Source of the DNA: Levilinea sp. | GTDB taxonomy: Bacteria > Chloroflexota > Anaerolineae > Anaerolineales > Anaerolineaceae | Direction of reading: 5' to 3' | Assembly (NCBI GenBank): GCA_029975215.1 | Contig: JARKPO010000076.1 | Coordinates: forward strand, 20,936 to 84,935 | Length of the DNA: 64,000 nt | Shown: positions 16,567-25,338 of the stretch, piece after piece | Layout: each line of letters begins with the position of its first letter | Position numbering within the stretch: the first letter of the stretch is position 1 | Translations under genes and position numbers: made by a program | The notes under the pieces: model-generated | What the model was told of the DNA's origin: nothing | The model's input: the letters and a program-made list of their open reading frames with translations, nothing else | Database searches by the model: none

Positions 16567-17309
16567 ACGGCGGTGATCACCAGCGCCGGGCCGGATTGGA
16601 TCACCAGGGTGTGTTCGAATTGGGCCGGCAGCCGCCGGTCGACGGTGCGCAGAGTCCAGCCGTCGGGCTCTTCCACAATGTTACCGCTGCCCAGGGTCAT
16701 GAAGGGTTCAATCGCTACCACCTGGCCTTCATGGAAAATGCGTTTGTCATTGGGCTTGAAGAAGTTGTGGATGGCTTCCGGCTCTTCGTGCAGACCGCGC
16801 CCCACGCCGTGGCCGGTGAGCATGCGGATGGGCCGCAGACCGCTGCGGCGGGCCTCTTCTTCCACAATGCGCCCCACCGTGTTCAGCGGCATTCCCGCGC
16901 GTAGGGTGTCGATCACCCGCCACAGGGCGGTATACACGGCGTCACACAGCTTTTGGGTGGGTTCGGCCACCGGCGGCACGGCCACGCTGGCGCCGGTATC
17001 GGCGAAATATCCGTCCAGTTCGGCAGACACGTCAATATTCACCAGATCCCCTGCACGGATGACACGCGGCCCAGGGATGCCGTGGGCGGCTTCTTCGTTG
17101 ACGCTGATGCAGGTGGCGCCGGGGAATTGGTACACCAGGCGCGGGGCGGAGCGCGCCCCGTGGGCTTGCAGGGTTCGCAGCCCCAGCGCGTCCAACTCGG
17201 CGGTGGTGATGCCGGGACGCACGGCCTGCGCCATAGTTTTGAGGGTCAGGCCCACAATCTGGCCGATGCGCTGGAGTTTGGCTAATTCTTCGGGGCTGTC
17301 AACGGTCAT
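16563..17309 (-). CDS. map: Methionine aminopeptidase, type I
   Basis: 248 residues; dimetal enzyme removing the initiator Met. Metal and active-site segments are in order: AAHGIPG (His), NIDVSAELDGYFADTG (two Asp), TGHGVGRGLHEEP (His), VVAIEPFM (Glu) and a late Glu in FEHTLVI. There is no N-terminal zinc finger, as usual for bacterial type Ia. The ATG at 17309 has AAGGA upstream and overlaps the 3' end of the HIT gene by 11 bases; the frame extends upstream only as read-through. Likely co-transcribed with the HIT gene. Confidence 0.93.
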   Translation of the reverse strand: MTVDSPEELAKLQRIGQIVGLTLKTMAQAVRPGITTAELDALGLRTLQAHGARSAPRLVYQFPGATCISVNEEAAHGIPGPRVIRAGDLVNIDVSAELDGYFADTGASVAVPPVAEPTQKLCDAVYTALWRVIDTLRAGMPLNTVGRIVEEEARRSGLRPIRMLTGHGVGRGLHEEPEAIHNFFKPNDKRIFHEGQVVAIEPFMTLGSGNIVEEPDGWTLRTVDRRLPAQFEHTLVIQSGPALVITAV

Positions 17310-17826
17310 GGGGTCCTTCAGGGGTCTTGAGGGGTTCCAGGGGTGAACGCCAGGCGGCGCGCAATCTTTGGTAGGTATCTTCCAGGCTTTCCGGCAGTAC
17401 GCGCACATCCCCGACGGCGGTCATGAAATTGGTGTCGCCTTCCCAGCGCGGCACCACATGAAAATGGATATGCCCCACTACGCCCGCGCCCGCTGCAGCC
17501 CCCAAATTCAAACCCATATTGAGACCGTCGGGGTGATAGACCTGACGTAAGACGTGTTCCGTCCACTGCAGCAAAGCCATCAGCTCGGCGCTGGTGGCGG
17601 CGTCCATGCGGGTCAGGGAGGCTTCGTGCGCGTTGGGAACCACCATCAGGTGGCCGCTGGTGTAGGGGTAGCGGTTGAGGATGACAAAGGCTTTTTTTCC
17701 GCGAAACAGCACCAGGTTTAAAGCGTCGTTGGAGGGATTTTCTAACGCATGGCAGAAAATGCACTCGGAAGAGCGTTCGTGCGATAAGATATATTTCATT
17801 CGCCAAGGCGACCAAATCTGCTTCAT
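17299..17826 (-). CDS. HIT family hydrolase (Ap4A-type)
   Basis: 175 residues. The C-terminal histidine triad is GHIHFHVVPRW (HxHxHxx), with the nucleotide-binding strand FVILNRYPYTSGHLMVVP before it, and an N-terminal CIFC that may bind zinc with later residues. This matches the Fhit/Ap4A-hydrolase-like branch, which cleaves dinucleoside polyphosphates or AMP conjugates. The ATG at 17826 is chosen over 17859 because of AGGATGG upstream and the usual MKQIWSPWRMKYI opening. map follows with overlapping ends. Confidence 0.9.
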   Translation of the reverse strand: MKQIWSPWRMKYILSHERSSECIFCHALENPSNDALNLVLFRGKKAFVILNRYPYTSGHLMVVPNAHEASLTRMDAATSAELMALLQWTEHVLRQVYHPDGLNMGLNLGAAAGAGVVGHIHFHVVPRWEGDTNFMTAVGDVRVLPESLEDTYQRLRAAWRSPLEPLKTPEGPHDR

Positions 17827-17995
17827 AGGCACCATCCTATAGATTCCCCCTGCAAACACAAGCGGCTTGTCAGGGTTGGAGGTCTGAAGACTGGCAGAGT
17901 TGTCAGCCGCGCAGTACCGACGAGCTTGAAAGGCACAGCGTTGCTGTATTGTAACGCAAAAGCGGCTGTCCGGTTTTAAATCACGAGGGGGATTT

Positions 17996-18024
17996 TTGCC
18001 TCTGACCAGTCAATGATCTATAAT
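17996..18024 (+). promoter_or_regulatory. Leaderless-type promoter of the amidohydrolase gene
   Basis: TTGCCT (17996-18001), 17-base spacer, TATAAT (18019-18024), then 6 bases to the ATG at 18031. A start site 7 bases after the -10 would be the A of the ATG, so the mRNA would have no 5' leader. Confidence 0.75.
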
Positions 18025-18030
18025 GAAAGC

Positions 18031-18750
18031 ATGACCCGTGATTGGTTTTCGCACTTGATGGCGCTGGAAAATGATGTCTGCGTGGATCAGGCGGCTGCCC
18101 CTGGTGAGGACGAAATCGGTTACCAGCCAGGCAGGCTGCCTGTGCTGCTTTCGGCGCCCCATGCTGCCCGTCACGTTCGCGCGGGGCAGCTTAAACACGG
18201 CGAGCCGATGACAGCGGGGTTGGCGCGCTGGGTGGCCGAAGAAACCGGCGCGCATGTGCTCTATCTGCGCCGGCGTACCAATGGAGACCCCAACTCGGAT
18301 TTTCATTCCCCTTACAAACAGGCGTTGCGCGCGGCGCACGAGCAGACCCCGTTTTGCTTTATGGTGGATGTGCACGGCGCATCGGACCGCCACAACTTTG
18401 GGTTGGCGCTGGGCTCGATGGGTGGGAAAAGCTGTCCGCGGCTGCTGCCGGAGATCCTGGCAGCGCTGGCCGAGCAGGGGTTTTCGCCGTGGGGCCGCGG
18501 GCTGCTGCGGGTGGATTTGGACGAGAAATTTAAAGGGTTGGGCTCCCCTGCGCGTGAAACGTTGACTCGTTTTGCCTGGCACAAGCTGCAATTGCCGTGC
18601 TTGCAGGTGGAAATTCACGCCCATCTGCGGGACTCCCAGGCGCAAAGCGAATTAAAAAGAACCGCCGCCGCACTACGCGCCCTGGTCTTAGCGGCGACTG
18701 CGGCGGCGGCAGACTGCTGTTCAGAGGTTTACGGAACAACCTTGAAGTGA
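18031..18750 (+). CDS. N-formylglutamate amidohydrolase-like protein
   Basis: 239 residues. Motifs fit the FGase superfamily, zinc-dependent amidohydrolases: LLSAPHAARHVR near the N-terminus (metal His), NSDFHSPYKQAL, FMVDVHGASDRH (Asp-x-His) and LPCLQVEIHAHLRD (Glu/His) toward the C-terminus. The true substrate is unknown; many members outside the hut operon act on other N-acyl amino acids. The ATG at 18031 follows a -10 box by 6 bases; an ATG six codons upstream lies inside the -10 region and is unlikely. Its 3' end overlaps the convergent lipoprotein gene by 22 bases. Confidence 0.75.
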   Translation: MTRDWFSHLMALENDVCVDQAAAPGEDEIGYQPGRLPVLLSAPHAARHVRAGQLKHGEPMTAGLARWVAEETGAHVLYLRRRTNGDPNSDFHSPYKQALRAAHEQTPFCFMVDVHGASDRHNFGLALGSMGGKSCPRLLPEILAALAEQGFSPWGRGLLRVDLDEKFKGLGSPARETLTRFAWHKLQLPCLQVEIHAHLRDSQAQSELKRTAAALRALVLAATAAAADCCSEVYGTTLK

Positions 18751-19796
18751 TTGGTGAGCGTGTAGGTCATGTAATTTTCCCACAACGGCACCACCTGTGA
18801 TTGGCGGTAGTCGTGTGTGGAGAAGGTTTGGAAGACCACACGCCCGCCCAGGCAGGTGGCCAGGACGCCGTGGGTGGATTTTTCTTTGGGGTGCAGCCCG
18901 GCCAGCAGCTGTGCATCGCCGCCTGGCCCAATTTTCATTAGATCTCCGGCGTCGCCCATCCAATAGATATTGGGGGTGTATAGAGGGGCCACCAGGTTGG
19001 GCGATGAGAAGATTTCATGCTGTGGGTTCAGCCAGTAGAGGGAGTAGTCCAACTCGTTGAAGCGGTTCGGGTCGCGCGCCCAATCGCGGAACAGATCCAC
19101 CCCGCACTTGCCCAGCAGGGAAGAGATGCGCCCGTTGGCAATTTGATCCAGATACCAGACTTCGGCTACCAGGGCCACATTGTTGTTGACCTGATCGGTG
19201 AGCACATCCCAAAATTCGCCGCGCACCCCCTGGCGGGCTTCGGCGGATACCACAATCAGGTCCCATTTGACTGGCGAGTTGAGCGCCTGCATGAAGTTGC
19301 CCACCGCATCGCCCACGTTCATGACCTTGCCGCCGGAAAAGCCCATGTTGTCCACTGCGCGGCTGACATAGGGCAGCAGGGCGGGGTAGCCTTTGATGTC
19401 CTCAAAAACAAGCACATTGGCCGCTTTGATTTTGGCCTTCATATCCACTTCCGTGGGCGCGGGCGGCTCTGTGGGCTGGGCTGTGGGCTGCTCGGGTGGG
19501 ACGGTGTAAGTGGGGTAGGGGGTATAGGTGGCCTGTTCTGCGGGGGCGCTGGTGGGCGCAACTGCGGGTGGGGCTGGGGGTGGTTCGGTAGGCTGGTTGG
19601 CTGCCTGAGTGATCTGCACCGACAGCGCAGTTTGTTCAAATTCCAGGGACATCTTGGTGCTTTCCAGTTCCAACGCACCGCGGGTGGATTCCAGGTCTGG
19701 GCCGCCGGTGCTGCCGCCAGGCATGTTGCACGCCAACATCACGGCGAGGATGATCAGCAGACCCACCCATCGTTTTACTGCCGATTGGTTTTGCAT
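18729..19796 (-). CDS. Lipoprotein with Pro/Thr-rich linker and unknown globular domain
   Basis: 355 residues. A signal peptide with lipobox ends at C23 (VMLAC). Residues 30-65 form a short amphipathic, possibly coiled, stretch; residues 66-118 are a Pro/Thr/Glu linker. The remaining 235 residues form an alpha/beta domain (ANVLVFEDIKGY..., WDLIVVSAEARQGVRGEFW..., RVVFQTFSTHDY) that loosely resembles a class I glutamine-amidotransferase-like fold but lacks an obvious catalytic triad. It is anchored outside the cell. A good Shine-Dalgarno (GGGAGGG) and promoter precede it. Confidence 0.7.
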   Translation of the reverse strand: MQNQSAVKRWVGLLIILAVMLACNMPGGSTGGPDLESTRGALELESTKMSLEFEQTALSVQITQAANQPTEPPPAPPAVAPTSAPAEQATYTPYPTYTVPPEQPTAQPTEPPAPTEVDMKAKIKAANVLVFEDIKGYPALLPYVSRAVDNMGFSGGKVMNVGDAVGNFMQALNSPVKWDLIVVSAEARQGVRGEFWDVLTDQVNNNVALVAEVWYLDQIANGRISSLLGKCGVDLFRDWARDPNRFNELDYSLYWLNPQHEIFSSPNLVAPLYTPNIYWMGDAGDLMKIGPGGDAQLLAGLHPKEKSTHGVLATCLGGRVVFQTFSTHDYRQSQVVPLWENYMTYTLTNHFKVVP

Positions 19797-19922
19797 ATTA
19801 CCCTCCCTGCATTTTATAAAGGTATGGATGAGTTGAATGAGCTGCCGTCTGGTTTACGGCGATACGCCCCATATCCTTTCAGCTCATGTGGTGAATGCTG
19901 TATAAAATGAAAATTCTTTAAT

Positions 19923-19950
19923 ATTATACAACGCCCTCCCTCCATTTCAA
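19923..19950 (-). promoter_or_regulatory. Promoter of the lipoprotein gene
   Basis: Minus strand: TTGAAA (19950-19945), 16-base spacer, TATAAT (19928-19923). Gives a leader of about 120 bases before the ATG at 19796. Confidence 0.7.
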
Positions 19951-20001
19951 CGCTGTGGTTTTGCAATGCTCCTCAACGTATCAGCTTTGTCGAATGTTCT
20001 C

Positions 20002-20030
20002 TTGGCTTTCGTTTGCCAGACCAGTATAAT
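20002..20030 (+). promoter_or_regulatory. Promoter of the broken oxidoreductase gene
   Basis: TTGGCT (20002-20007), 17-base spacer, TATAAT (20025-20030). A Shine-Dalgarno GGAGG at 20044-20048 precedes the ATG at 20057. The control region looks intact although the reading frame is not. Confidence 0.65.
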
Positions 20031-20056
20031 GAATCAAAACGTATGGAGGCAGCACC

Positions 20057-20438
20057 ATGAGCAATCTTAGCCCTTTTCGCGGGCAGCCCTATCTCAACTT
20101 AGAAACCTACAAACGCAGCGGACAGGCGGTGCCCACACCAGTGTGGTTTGTGGAACATGAAGACCGTTTGTATGTGCGCACGGTTTGCCTATTCGGGCAA
20201 GGTCAAGCGCGTGCGCAACAACCCTCAGGTGCGGGTGGCGCCTTGTGATGCCCGCGGCGAACTGCTGGGCGAATGGAGCGCGGGACAGGCCCGCGTGGTT
20301 TCACCAGAAAAGAGCGCGGAGGTGAACCAGCTCCTGGGCCGGAAATACGGCTTTCGTAAACGTTTTTTTGACCTGATGAACGCCCTGCGCCGCACCCCTT
20401 GGGCGGTGATCGAAATTGAACTGAACGAATCGGCCTGA
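20057..20438 (+). pseudogene. F420/FMN-dependent PPOX-family oxidoreductase, frameshifted
   Basis: Two overlapping frames together match one small split-barrel protein of the PPOX class (flavin or F420). The first part reads YLNLETYKRSGQAVPTPVWF...LYVRT from the ATG at 20057. The second, in another frame, continues AYSGKVKRVRNNPQVRVAP...LLGRKYGFRKRFFDLM to the stop at 20438. The span is 382 bases, one more than a multiple of three; one extra base near 20183-20190 (ACGGTTTGCC) explains it. Removing it gives a continuous protein of about 126 residues, the family length. It may be a true pseudogene, a sequencing error or, less likely, programmed frameshifting. Confidence 0.8.
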
Positions 20439-20567
20439 CCGGTAAGCGGCATCCTTTCGGACGGCGGATCCTTGTAAAAAAATGGTGTGAATATGTTAAA
20501 ATGAATCCAGAGTGTCTAAGTATTTAGGACACGTATTTGCCCTCATGGGTTTGAGACAGGTTCCCCG

Positions 20568-21413
20568 ATGAAATCCCTCCCCCCGATTCGTCCTTCGCCA
20601 ATTGCCGGCACCTGGTACAGCGCAGACCCGCGCCGCCTCCAGGCGCAGGTGGATGAATATCTTGCGCAAGCGGCACTTCCAAAACTGGACGGGAAGGTGG
20701 TGGGGGTGATTGCGCCCCACGCCGGACACCGCTATTCGGGTGCTACAGCGGGGTATGCCTTTCGGGCGGTACAGGGGCTTGCGCCGCGGGTGGTGGCGAT
20801 CCTTTCTCCTTTCCACCGCTACCACTCAGGGGATGTGCTGACCACGGCGCACCATGCTTACCAGACTCCTTTGGGGGATGTGTGGGTGCACGAGGGGCTG
20901 ATGCAGGCCCTGCAGCAGGAACTGGCCGCGAGGGGGATGGAAATCACCCGCGTTGCCCACGACAGTGAACACGCGCTGGAAATTGAGCTTCCGTTCTTGC
21001 AGCGTGCCCTGGCTGGGCCGTTTGAGCTGCTGCCTTTGATGGTGCGCTGTCAGAATCAAGCGGCGGCACAGCTTTTGGGAACATCTTTGGGCAAAGTATT
21101 GGCCGGGGAGCAAGCTTTGCTGGTGGCCAGCACCGATTTATCCCATTTTTACCCGCTGGAGATCGCCAACGCTTTGGATCAAGAAATGCTGCAGCGCATG
21201 GCTGCCTTTTCGCCTGAGGCGGTGTTGGAGGCTGAGGAAACTGGCACGGGTTTTGCCTGCGGGGCCTATGCGGTGGCGGCGGCCATGTGGGCGGCGCGTG
21301 AACTGGGCGCACAGCGGGTACAGGTGCTGCATCACAGCACCTCAGCTGACCAGACCGGCGACGCCAGTTCGGTGGTGGGGTACGGCGCGGCGGTGTTCCT
21401 GCAATCTCAATGA
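20568..21413 (+). CDS. AmmeMemoRadiSam system protein B (MEMO1 family)
   Basis: 281 residues. The MEMO pattern is clear: RPSPIAGTWYSADPRRL at the start, VIAPHAGHRYSGATAGYAF (metal-type His), a dyad region around LSPFHRYHSG, HDSEHALEIELPFLQRAL, STDLSHFYP and, late, CGAYAVAAAMWAARELG. The family is related to dioxygenases and is often encoded with a radical SAM partner and an AMMECR1 protein; neither is next to it here. The ATG has a GGTTCCCCG upstream and no clear Shine-Dalgarno. A weak promoter (TTGTAA near 20472, TAAAAT near 20497) precedes it. The stop overlaps the next start as ATGA. Confidence 0.88.
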   Translation: MKSLPPIRPSPIAGTWYSADPRRLQAQVDEYLAQAALPKLDGKVVGVIAPHAGHRYSGATAGYAFRAVQGLAPRVVAILSPFHRYHSGDVLTTAHHAYQTPLGDVWVHEGLMQALQQELAARGMEITRVAHDSEHALEIELPFLQRALAGPFELLPLMVRCQNQAAAQLLGTSLGKVLAGEQALLVASTDLSHFYPLEIANALDQEMLQRMAAFSPEAVLEAEETGTGFACGAYAVAAAMWAARELGAQRVQVLHHSTSADQTGDASSVVGYGAAVFLQSQ

Positions 21414-22729
21414 CCTTGGTCAATATTCTGCTCATTCTGATCCTGATCGCCCTCAACGCTTTTTTTGTCAGCGTTGAATTTGCGGCTGTTGCTAGCCGCC
21501 GCGCGCGCCTGGATCTGCTGCCCCAGTCCAACAGCCGCGCCGGGCAGTTGGTGCGCGCCTGGCTGGAAGAACGCACTGCCCGCGACCGTTTGATTGCCGC
21601 AGCGCAGTTGGGCATCACGGTGGTCAGTTTGGCGCTGGGCGCGGTGGGCGAGAACACCTTTGCCAGCCTGCTGGAACCCCTTTTCGCCGATGCGCATATG
21701 CCCCCCTGGCTGAGCTTTTTGGAATTCATCCTGCCGGCCCTGCCTTTGACCCTGTCGCTGATTGTGGTCACAGCCCTGCACGTGGTTTTGGGCGAACAGG
21801 TTCCCAAAGTGGCGGTGCTGCGCAGCCCAGAACGCTTTGCGCTGGCCGCGGCACCGGCGATGGACGGCTTCAGTCGGGTGTTTAAAGGCTTTATCAGCCT
21901 GCTAGATGGGGCCACCCGTTTGGTGCTGGAGCTGTTGGGCCTGCCCCGTGGGGATACTCATTCCTCCGTCTATTCCCTGGAAGAATTTAAACAAATTGTA
22001 TCCGGCCCTGATCTGCCTGCCACAATTGAGCAGCCGGAACGCGAGATGCTTTCAGCGGTGATCGATTTCGGCACGCTGGTGGTGCGTCAGGTGAGCATTT
22101 CGCGCACGGAGATCGTGGCCGTGGAGGGGGACGCACCCCTGGATGAGGTCATTCAGGCCGCTTTGGAACACGGATTGACCAAAATCCCTGTGTACGAAAA
22201 CGATATGGATCACATCACCGGGATCGTCCATCTGCGCGATCTGGTGCTGGCCTGGCGGCGCGGTGAAACGCACAAAACCGCCCGCGACCTGGCGCGCGAG
22301 GCCTTGTTTGTGCCGGAGACCAGCTCGGTCAACGACCTGCTGGTGCAGTTCCGCGCCCGCCACACGCACATCGCCATTGTGTTGGACGAGTTTGGGGGTA
22401 CCTTTGGGTTGGTGACCCTGGAAGACCTGCTGGAAGAGATCATCGGCGAGATTCAAGACCCCTTCGATGCTACCCCGCCGCCCATTCAGCCCCTGGCGGA
22501 CGGCTCGGCCTTGATTGATGGGCGAACCTTCATTGAGGAGGTCAACGAGCACTTTTCTTTGAACCTGGTGGAATCCTTTTACGATACCATTGCGGGTTAT
22601 ATGCTTTCCAATTTGGGGCGGATCCCGCAGGTGGGGGATCTTGTGGAAGACGCAGATAACCGCATTCGCTTGCGGGTAGAGGCGATGGACCGCCTGCGCG
22701 TGGCGCAGGTGCGGCTGGAATGGATGTGA
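21410..22729 (+). CDS. CNNM/CorC-type membrane protein (DUF21-CBS-CBS-CorC_HlyC)
   Basis: 439 residues. An N-terminal DUF21 block has three to four helices (about 5-150), including AEFAAVASRRARL-like FVSVEFAAVASRRARL and GEQVPKVAVLRSPE. A CBS pair spans about 215-335 (LDEVIQAALEHGLTKIPVYEND, FVPETSSVNDLLVQFRARHTHIAIVLDEFGGTFGLVTLEDLLEEIIGEIQDPFD), and a CorC_HlyC domain closes the protein. Family members are linked to Mg2+/Co2+ transport. The ATG overlaps the previous stop as ATGA. A paralog with the same domain order is encoded at 38567-39895. Confidence 0.9.
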   Translation: MTLVNILLILILIALNAFFVSVEFAAVASRRARLDLLPQSNSRAGQLVRAWLEERTARDRLIAAAQLGITVVSLALGAVGENTFASLLEPLFADAHMPPWLSFLEFILPALPLTLSLIVVTALHVVLGEQVPKVAVLRSPERFALAAAPAMDGFSRVFKGFISLLDGATRLVLELLGLPRGDTHSSVYSLEEFKQIVSGPDLPATIEQPEREMLSAVIDFGTLVVRQVSISRTEIVAVEGDAPLDEVIQAALEHGLTKIPVYENDMDHITGIVHLRDLVLAWRRGETHKTARDLAREALFVPETSSVNDLLVQFRARHTHIAIVLDEFGGTFGLVTLEDLLEEIIGEIQDPFDATPPPIQPLADGSALIDGRTFIEEVNEHFSLNLVESFYDTIAGYMLSNLGRIPQVGDLVEDADNRIRLRVEAMDRLRVAQVRLEWM

Positions 22730-25185
22730 CCCCCATGTACGTGCGTGTGTGCGTTTTGCTTCCCCAAATGAGCGGCGAGTATGATTATCACCTTCCCGCC
22801 GAGCTGGAAGGGCTGGTGCATGTCGGCTGCCTGGTGGTGGTGCCTTTTGGCCGCCGTATGGTGCAGGCGGTGGTCTTATCTCTGCTGGAGAGGCCTTCGG
22901 TGACCGAAACCAAACCGGTTTCTCATTTGGTGGATCCCCTGCCGGCGCTCACCGCGGCGCAGATGGCGCTGGCGGAACGGATGGCGCACCAATATTTGAC
23001 CCCGCTGTCGGTCTGCATTCAATGGATTTTACCCGCGGGTTTGACGCAGAACGCAGATACTGCCTACCGCCTGAATCCGCACCCGCCGCAGGACGAACGC
23101 CCGCTCTCCCCGCTGCAAGAGCGTCTGGTGCGCCATTTGGTGCTGCACGAGGGCGAACAGCGCGGGCGGCAGATGGAAGCTTCTTTCTCGCGCACGGGTT
23201 GGCGCACGGCGATGGCGGCATTGGTCAAGCGCGGGCGGGTTTTGGCCCAGCCGGTGCTGCCGCCGCCCCAGGCTCGTCCCAAGCAGGTGCGCTTTGCTGA
23301 GTTGGCGGTGGAGGGCGAGGCCCTGCCCGCGGATGGGAGCGCATTGGGACGCGGTGCGGTGGGCGAACGGCGCCTGGCGATCTTAAATTTTCTCAAAAAC
23401 GAGGGCCAACCGGTGCAGGCCGCCTGGCTGTACGCTGTTTCGGGCGGCAACCTGGCCGATTTGCAGCGTCTGGAAGCGCAGTGCTGGATCCGTCTGGTGG
23501 AAAAAGAGGTGATGCGCGATCCTTTGGAAGCAGCCCAGACGGGTATTTCGCAGCCAAAGGCGCTGACCGCCCAGCAGCAGGCCGTCTGGCAGCCGCTGCA
23601 GGCGGCGCTGCGTGCGGCAGCGCAGGAGGGGCGCACTCCGCCGCCGTTTGTGCTGCACGGGGTAACAGGCTCCGGCAAGACTGAGGTGTACCTGTACGCA
23701 GTGGCGGAATGTCTGCGGCTGGGGCGGCAGGCGATTGTGATGGTTCCCGAAATTGCCCTCACGCCCCAGACGGTACAGCGCTTCCTTTCGCGTTTTCCGC
23801 AGCAAGTGGGCATTTTACATTCGCGTCTTTCAGTGGGTGAACGTTACGACACCTGGCGGCGGGCACGGGCGGGACAGCTTTCGGTTATCGTTGGCCCGCG
23901 CAGCGCCCTGTTTGCGCCCCTGCCGGATGTGGGGCTGATTGTTTTGGATGAATGCCACGAAGACAGTTACTACCAGGCCGAAAGCCCGCCCTATTATCAC
24001 ACCGTGGATTTGGCGCGCTTTTACGCCCAGGCTGCCCGCGCGGTGGTGGTGTTGGGCAGTGCCACGCCGGATGTAGCCTTGATGTATCAGGCTCAAAAAT
24101 CTGGTTGGCCAGTGCTGACGCTGACAGAGCGCATTTACAACCAGGAAGACGCCGCAGCCCCGCTGTCTCTGCCGCCGGTAGAAATTGTGGATATGCGCTC
24201 GGAGCTGAAGCGGGGCAACCGTTCGATTTTTTCGCAGGCTTTGCAGCAGGCCCTGGCGCACACTCTGGAGGCCGGAGAGCAGGCGATTCTGTATCTTAAC
24301 CGGCGCGGAGCGGCCACCTATGTGTTCTGCCGGGACTGCGGTCATGTGCTGCGCTGTCCGCGCTGCGATTTGCCCCTTACCTACCATCTGGGCAGCGGTG
24401 ATTTGCGCTGCCACACCTGCAATTACCGCCGCCGCCTGCCGTCTCAATGCCCGCAGTGCAGAGGCCCCAATATCCGCCATTACGGCTCCGGCACCGAGCG
24501 GGTGGAGGCGGAGGTGAACGCGCTCTTTCCGCAGGCGCGCACCTTGCGGTGGGACGCAGAAACCGCGCGGGGCAAGCAGGGCCACCAGACGCTGATGGAA
24601 AAATTTTCTGCGCACCAGGCGGATGTTTTGATCGGCACGCAAATGCTGGCCAAGGGGCTGGATTTGCCCCTGGTGACGCTGGTGGGGGTGGTTTTGGCGG
24701 ATGTAGGTTTGAGCTTCCCCGATTACCGCGCGGGAGAACGGGCTTTTCAACTGTTGACGCAGGTGGCTGGCCGAGCGGGGCGCAGCCATTTGGGTGGCAG
24801 GGTGATTCTTCAAACCTTTATGCCGGATCATTACGTCATTCAAGCTGCAGCCAGGCATGATTACGCCGCCTTTTACCAGCAAGAACTGGCGCGGCGGCGG
24901 GAGATAGGCTACCCGCCCTTTGCTCACCTGGCGCGAGTGGAAGTGCGCGGCCAAAATGCGCAAAGCACAGAGCGTGCGGCGCAGCAGGCTGCGGTGCAGT
25001 TGCAGCGCTGGGCTGAAGGGGCAGGTATGGTAGAATTAATCGGGCCTTCGCCGTGCTTTTTTTACAAGGTGAACGGCCTATACCGCTGGCAGATTTTGCT
25101 GCGCGGGCAGAATGTGGGTGAGGTCTTGCGCGGTAAGCCGTTGGGAGAGTGGCGGGTGCAGTTGGATCCGCCCAATGTGTTGTAA
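22720..25185 (+). CDS. priA: Primosomal protein N' (replication restart helicase PriA)
   Basis: 821 residues. An N-terminal DNA-binding domain precedes a superfamily 2 helicase: Walker A HGVTGSGKTEVYL (about 312-324), motif II LIVLDECHEDSY (about 405; usually DEEHD in this family) and motif III LGSATP. Between the helicase lobes are eight cysteines in CRDCGHVLRCPRC, CHTC and CPQC (about 536-585) for two zincs. Motifs V/VI appear as IGTQMLAKGLDLPLV and LTQVAGRAGR. PriA reloads the replisome at stalled forks. The ATG at 22720 overlaps the previous gene by 10 bases; the ATG at 22735 (MYVRVCVLL) is equally plausible. Confidence 0.94.
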   Translation: MDVTPMYVRVCVLLPQMSGEYDYHLPAELEGLVHVGCLVVVPFGRRMVQAVVLSLLERPSVTETKPVSHLVDPLPALTAAQMALAERMAHQYLTPLSVCIQWILPAGLTQNADTAYRLNPHPPQDERPLSPLQERLVRHLVLHEGEQRGRQMEASFSRTGWRTAMAALVKRGRVLAQPVLPPPQARPKQVRFAELAVEGEALPADGSALGRGAVGERRLAILNFLKNEGQPVQAAWLYAVSGGNLADLQRLEAQCWIRLVEKEVMRDPLEAAQTGISQPKALTAQQQAVWQPLQAALRAAAQEGRTPPPFVLHGVTGSGKTEVYLYAVAECLRLGRQAIVMVPEIALTPQTVQRFLSRFPQQVGILHSRLSVGERYDTWRRARAGQLSVIVGPRSALFAPLPDVGLIVLDECHEDSYYQAESPPYYHTVDLARFYAQAARAVVVLGSATPDVALMYQAQKSGWPVLTLTERIYNQEDAAAPLSLPPVEIVDMRSELKRGNRSIFSQALQQALAHTLEAGEQAILYLNRRGAATYVFCRDCGHVLRCPRCDLPLTYHLGSGDLRCHTCNYRRRLPSQCPQCRGPNIRHYGSGTERVEAEVNALFPQARTLRWDAETARGKQGHQTLMEKFSAHQADVLIGTQMLAKGLDLPLVTLVGVVLADVGLSFPDYRAGERAFQLLTQVAGRAGRSHLGGRVILQTFMPDHYVIQAAARHDYAAFYQQELARRREIGYPPFAHLARVEVRGQNAQSTERAAQQAAVQLQRWAEGAGMVELIGPSPCFFYKVNGLYRWQILLRGQNVGEVLRGKPLGEWRVQLDPPNVL

Positions 25186-25338
25186 GGCTAGTGACCTGCC
25201 GGGGGCAAGGTTGGGACAGCGAGTACCTTTCTGCGGGGTTGGCCGAATTTCCCCAGATCAGCCACTGAAATAGACGGGTGTTGCATTAGGTGCACACACG
25301 TTGCGCTACACTGACATTGAAAGGGTTGTTCAATCTAC

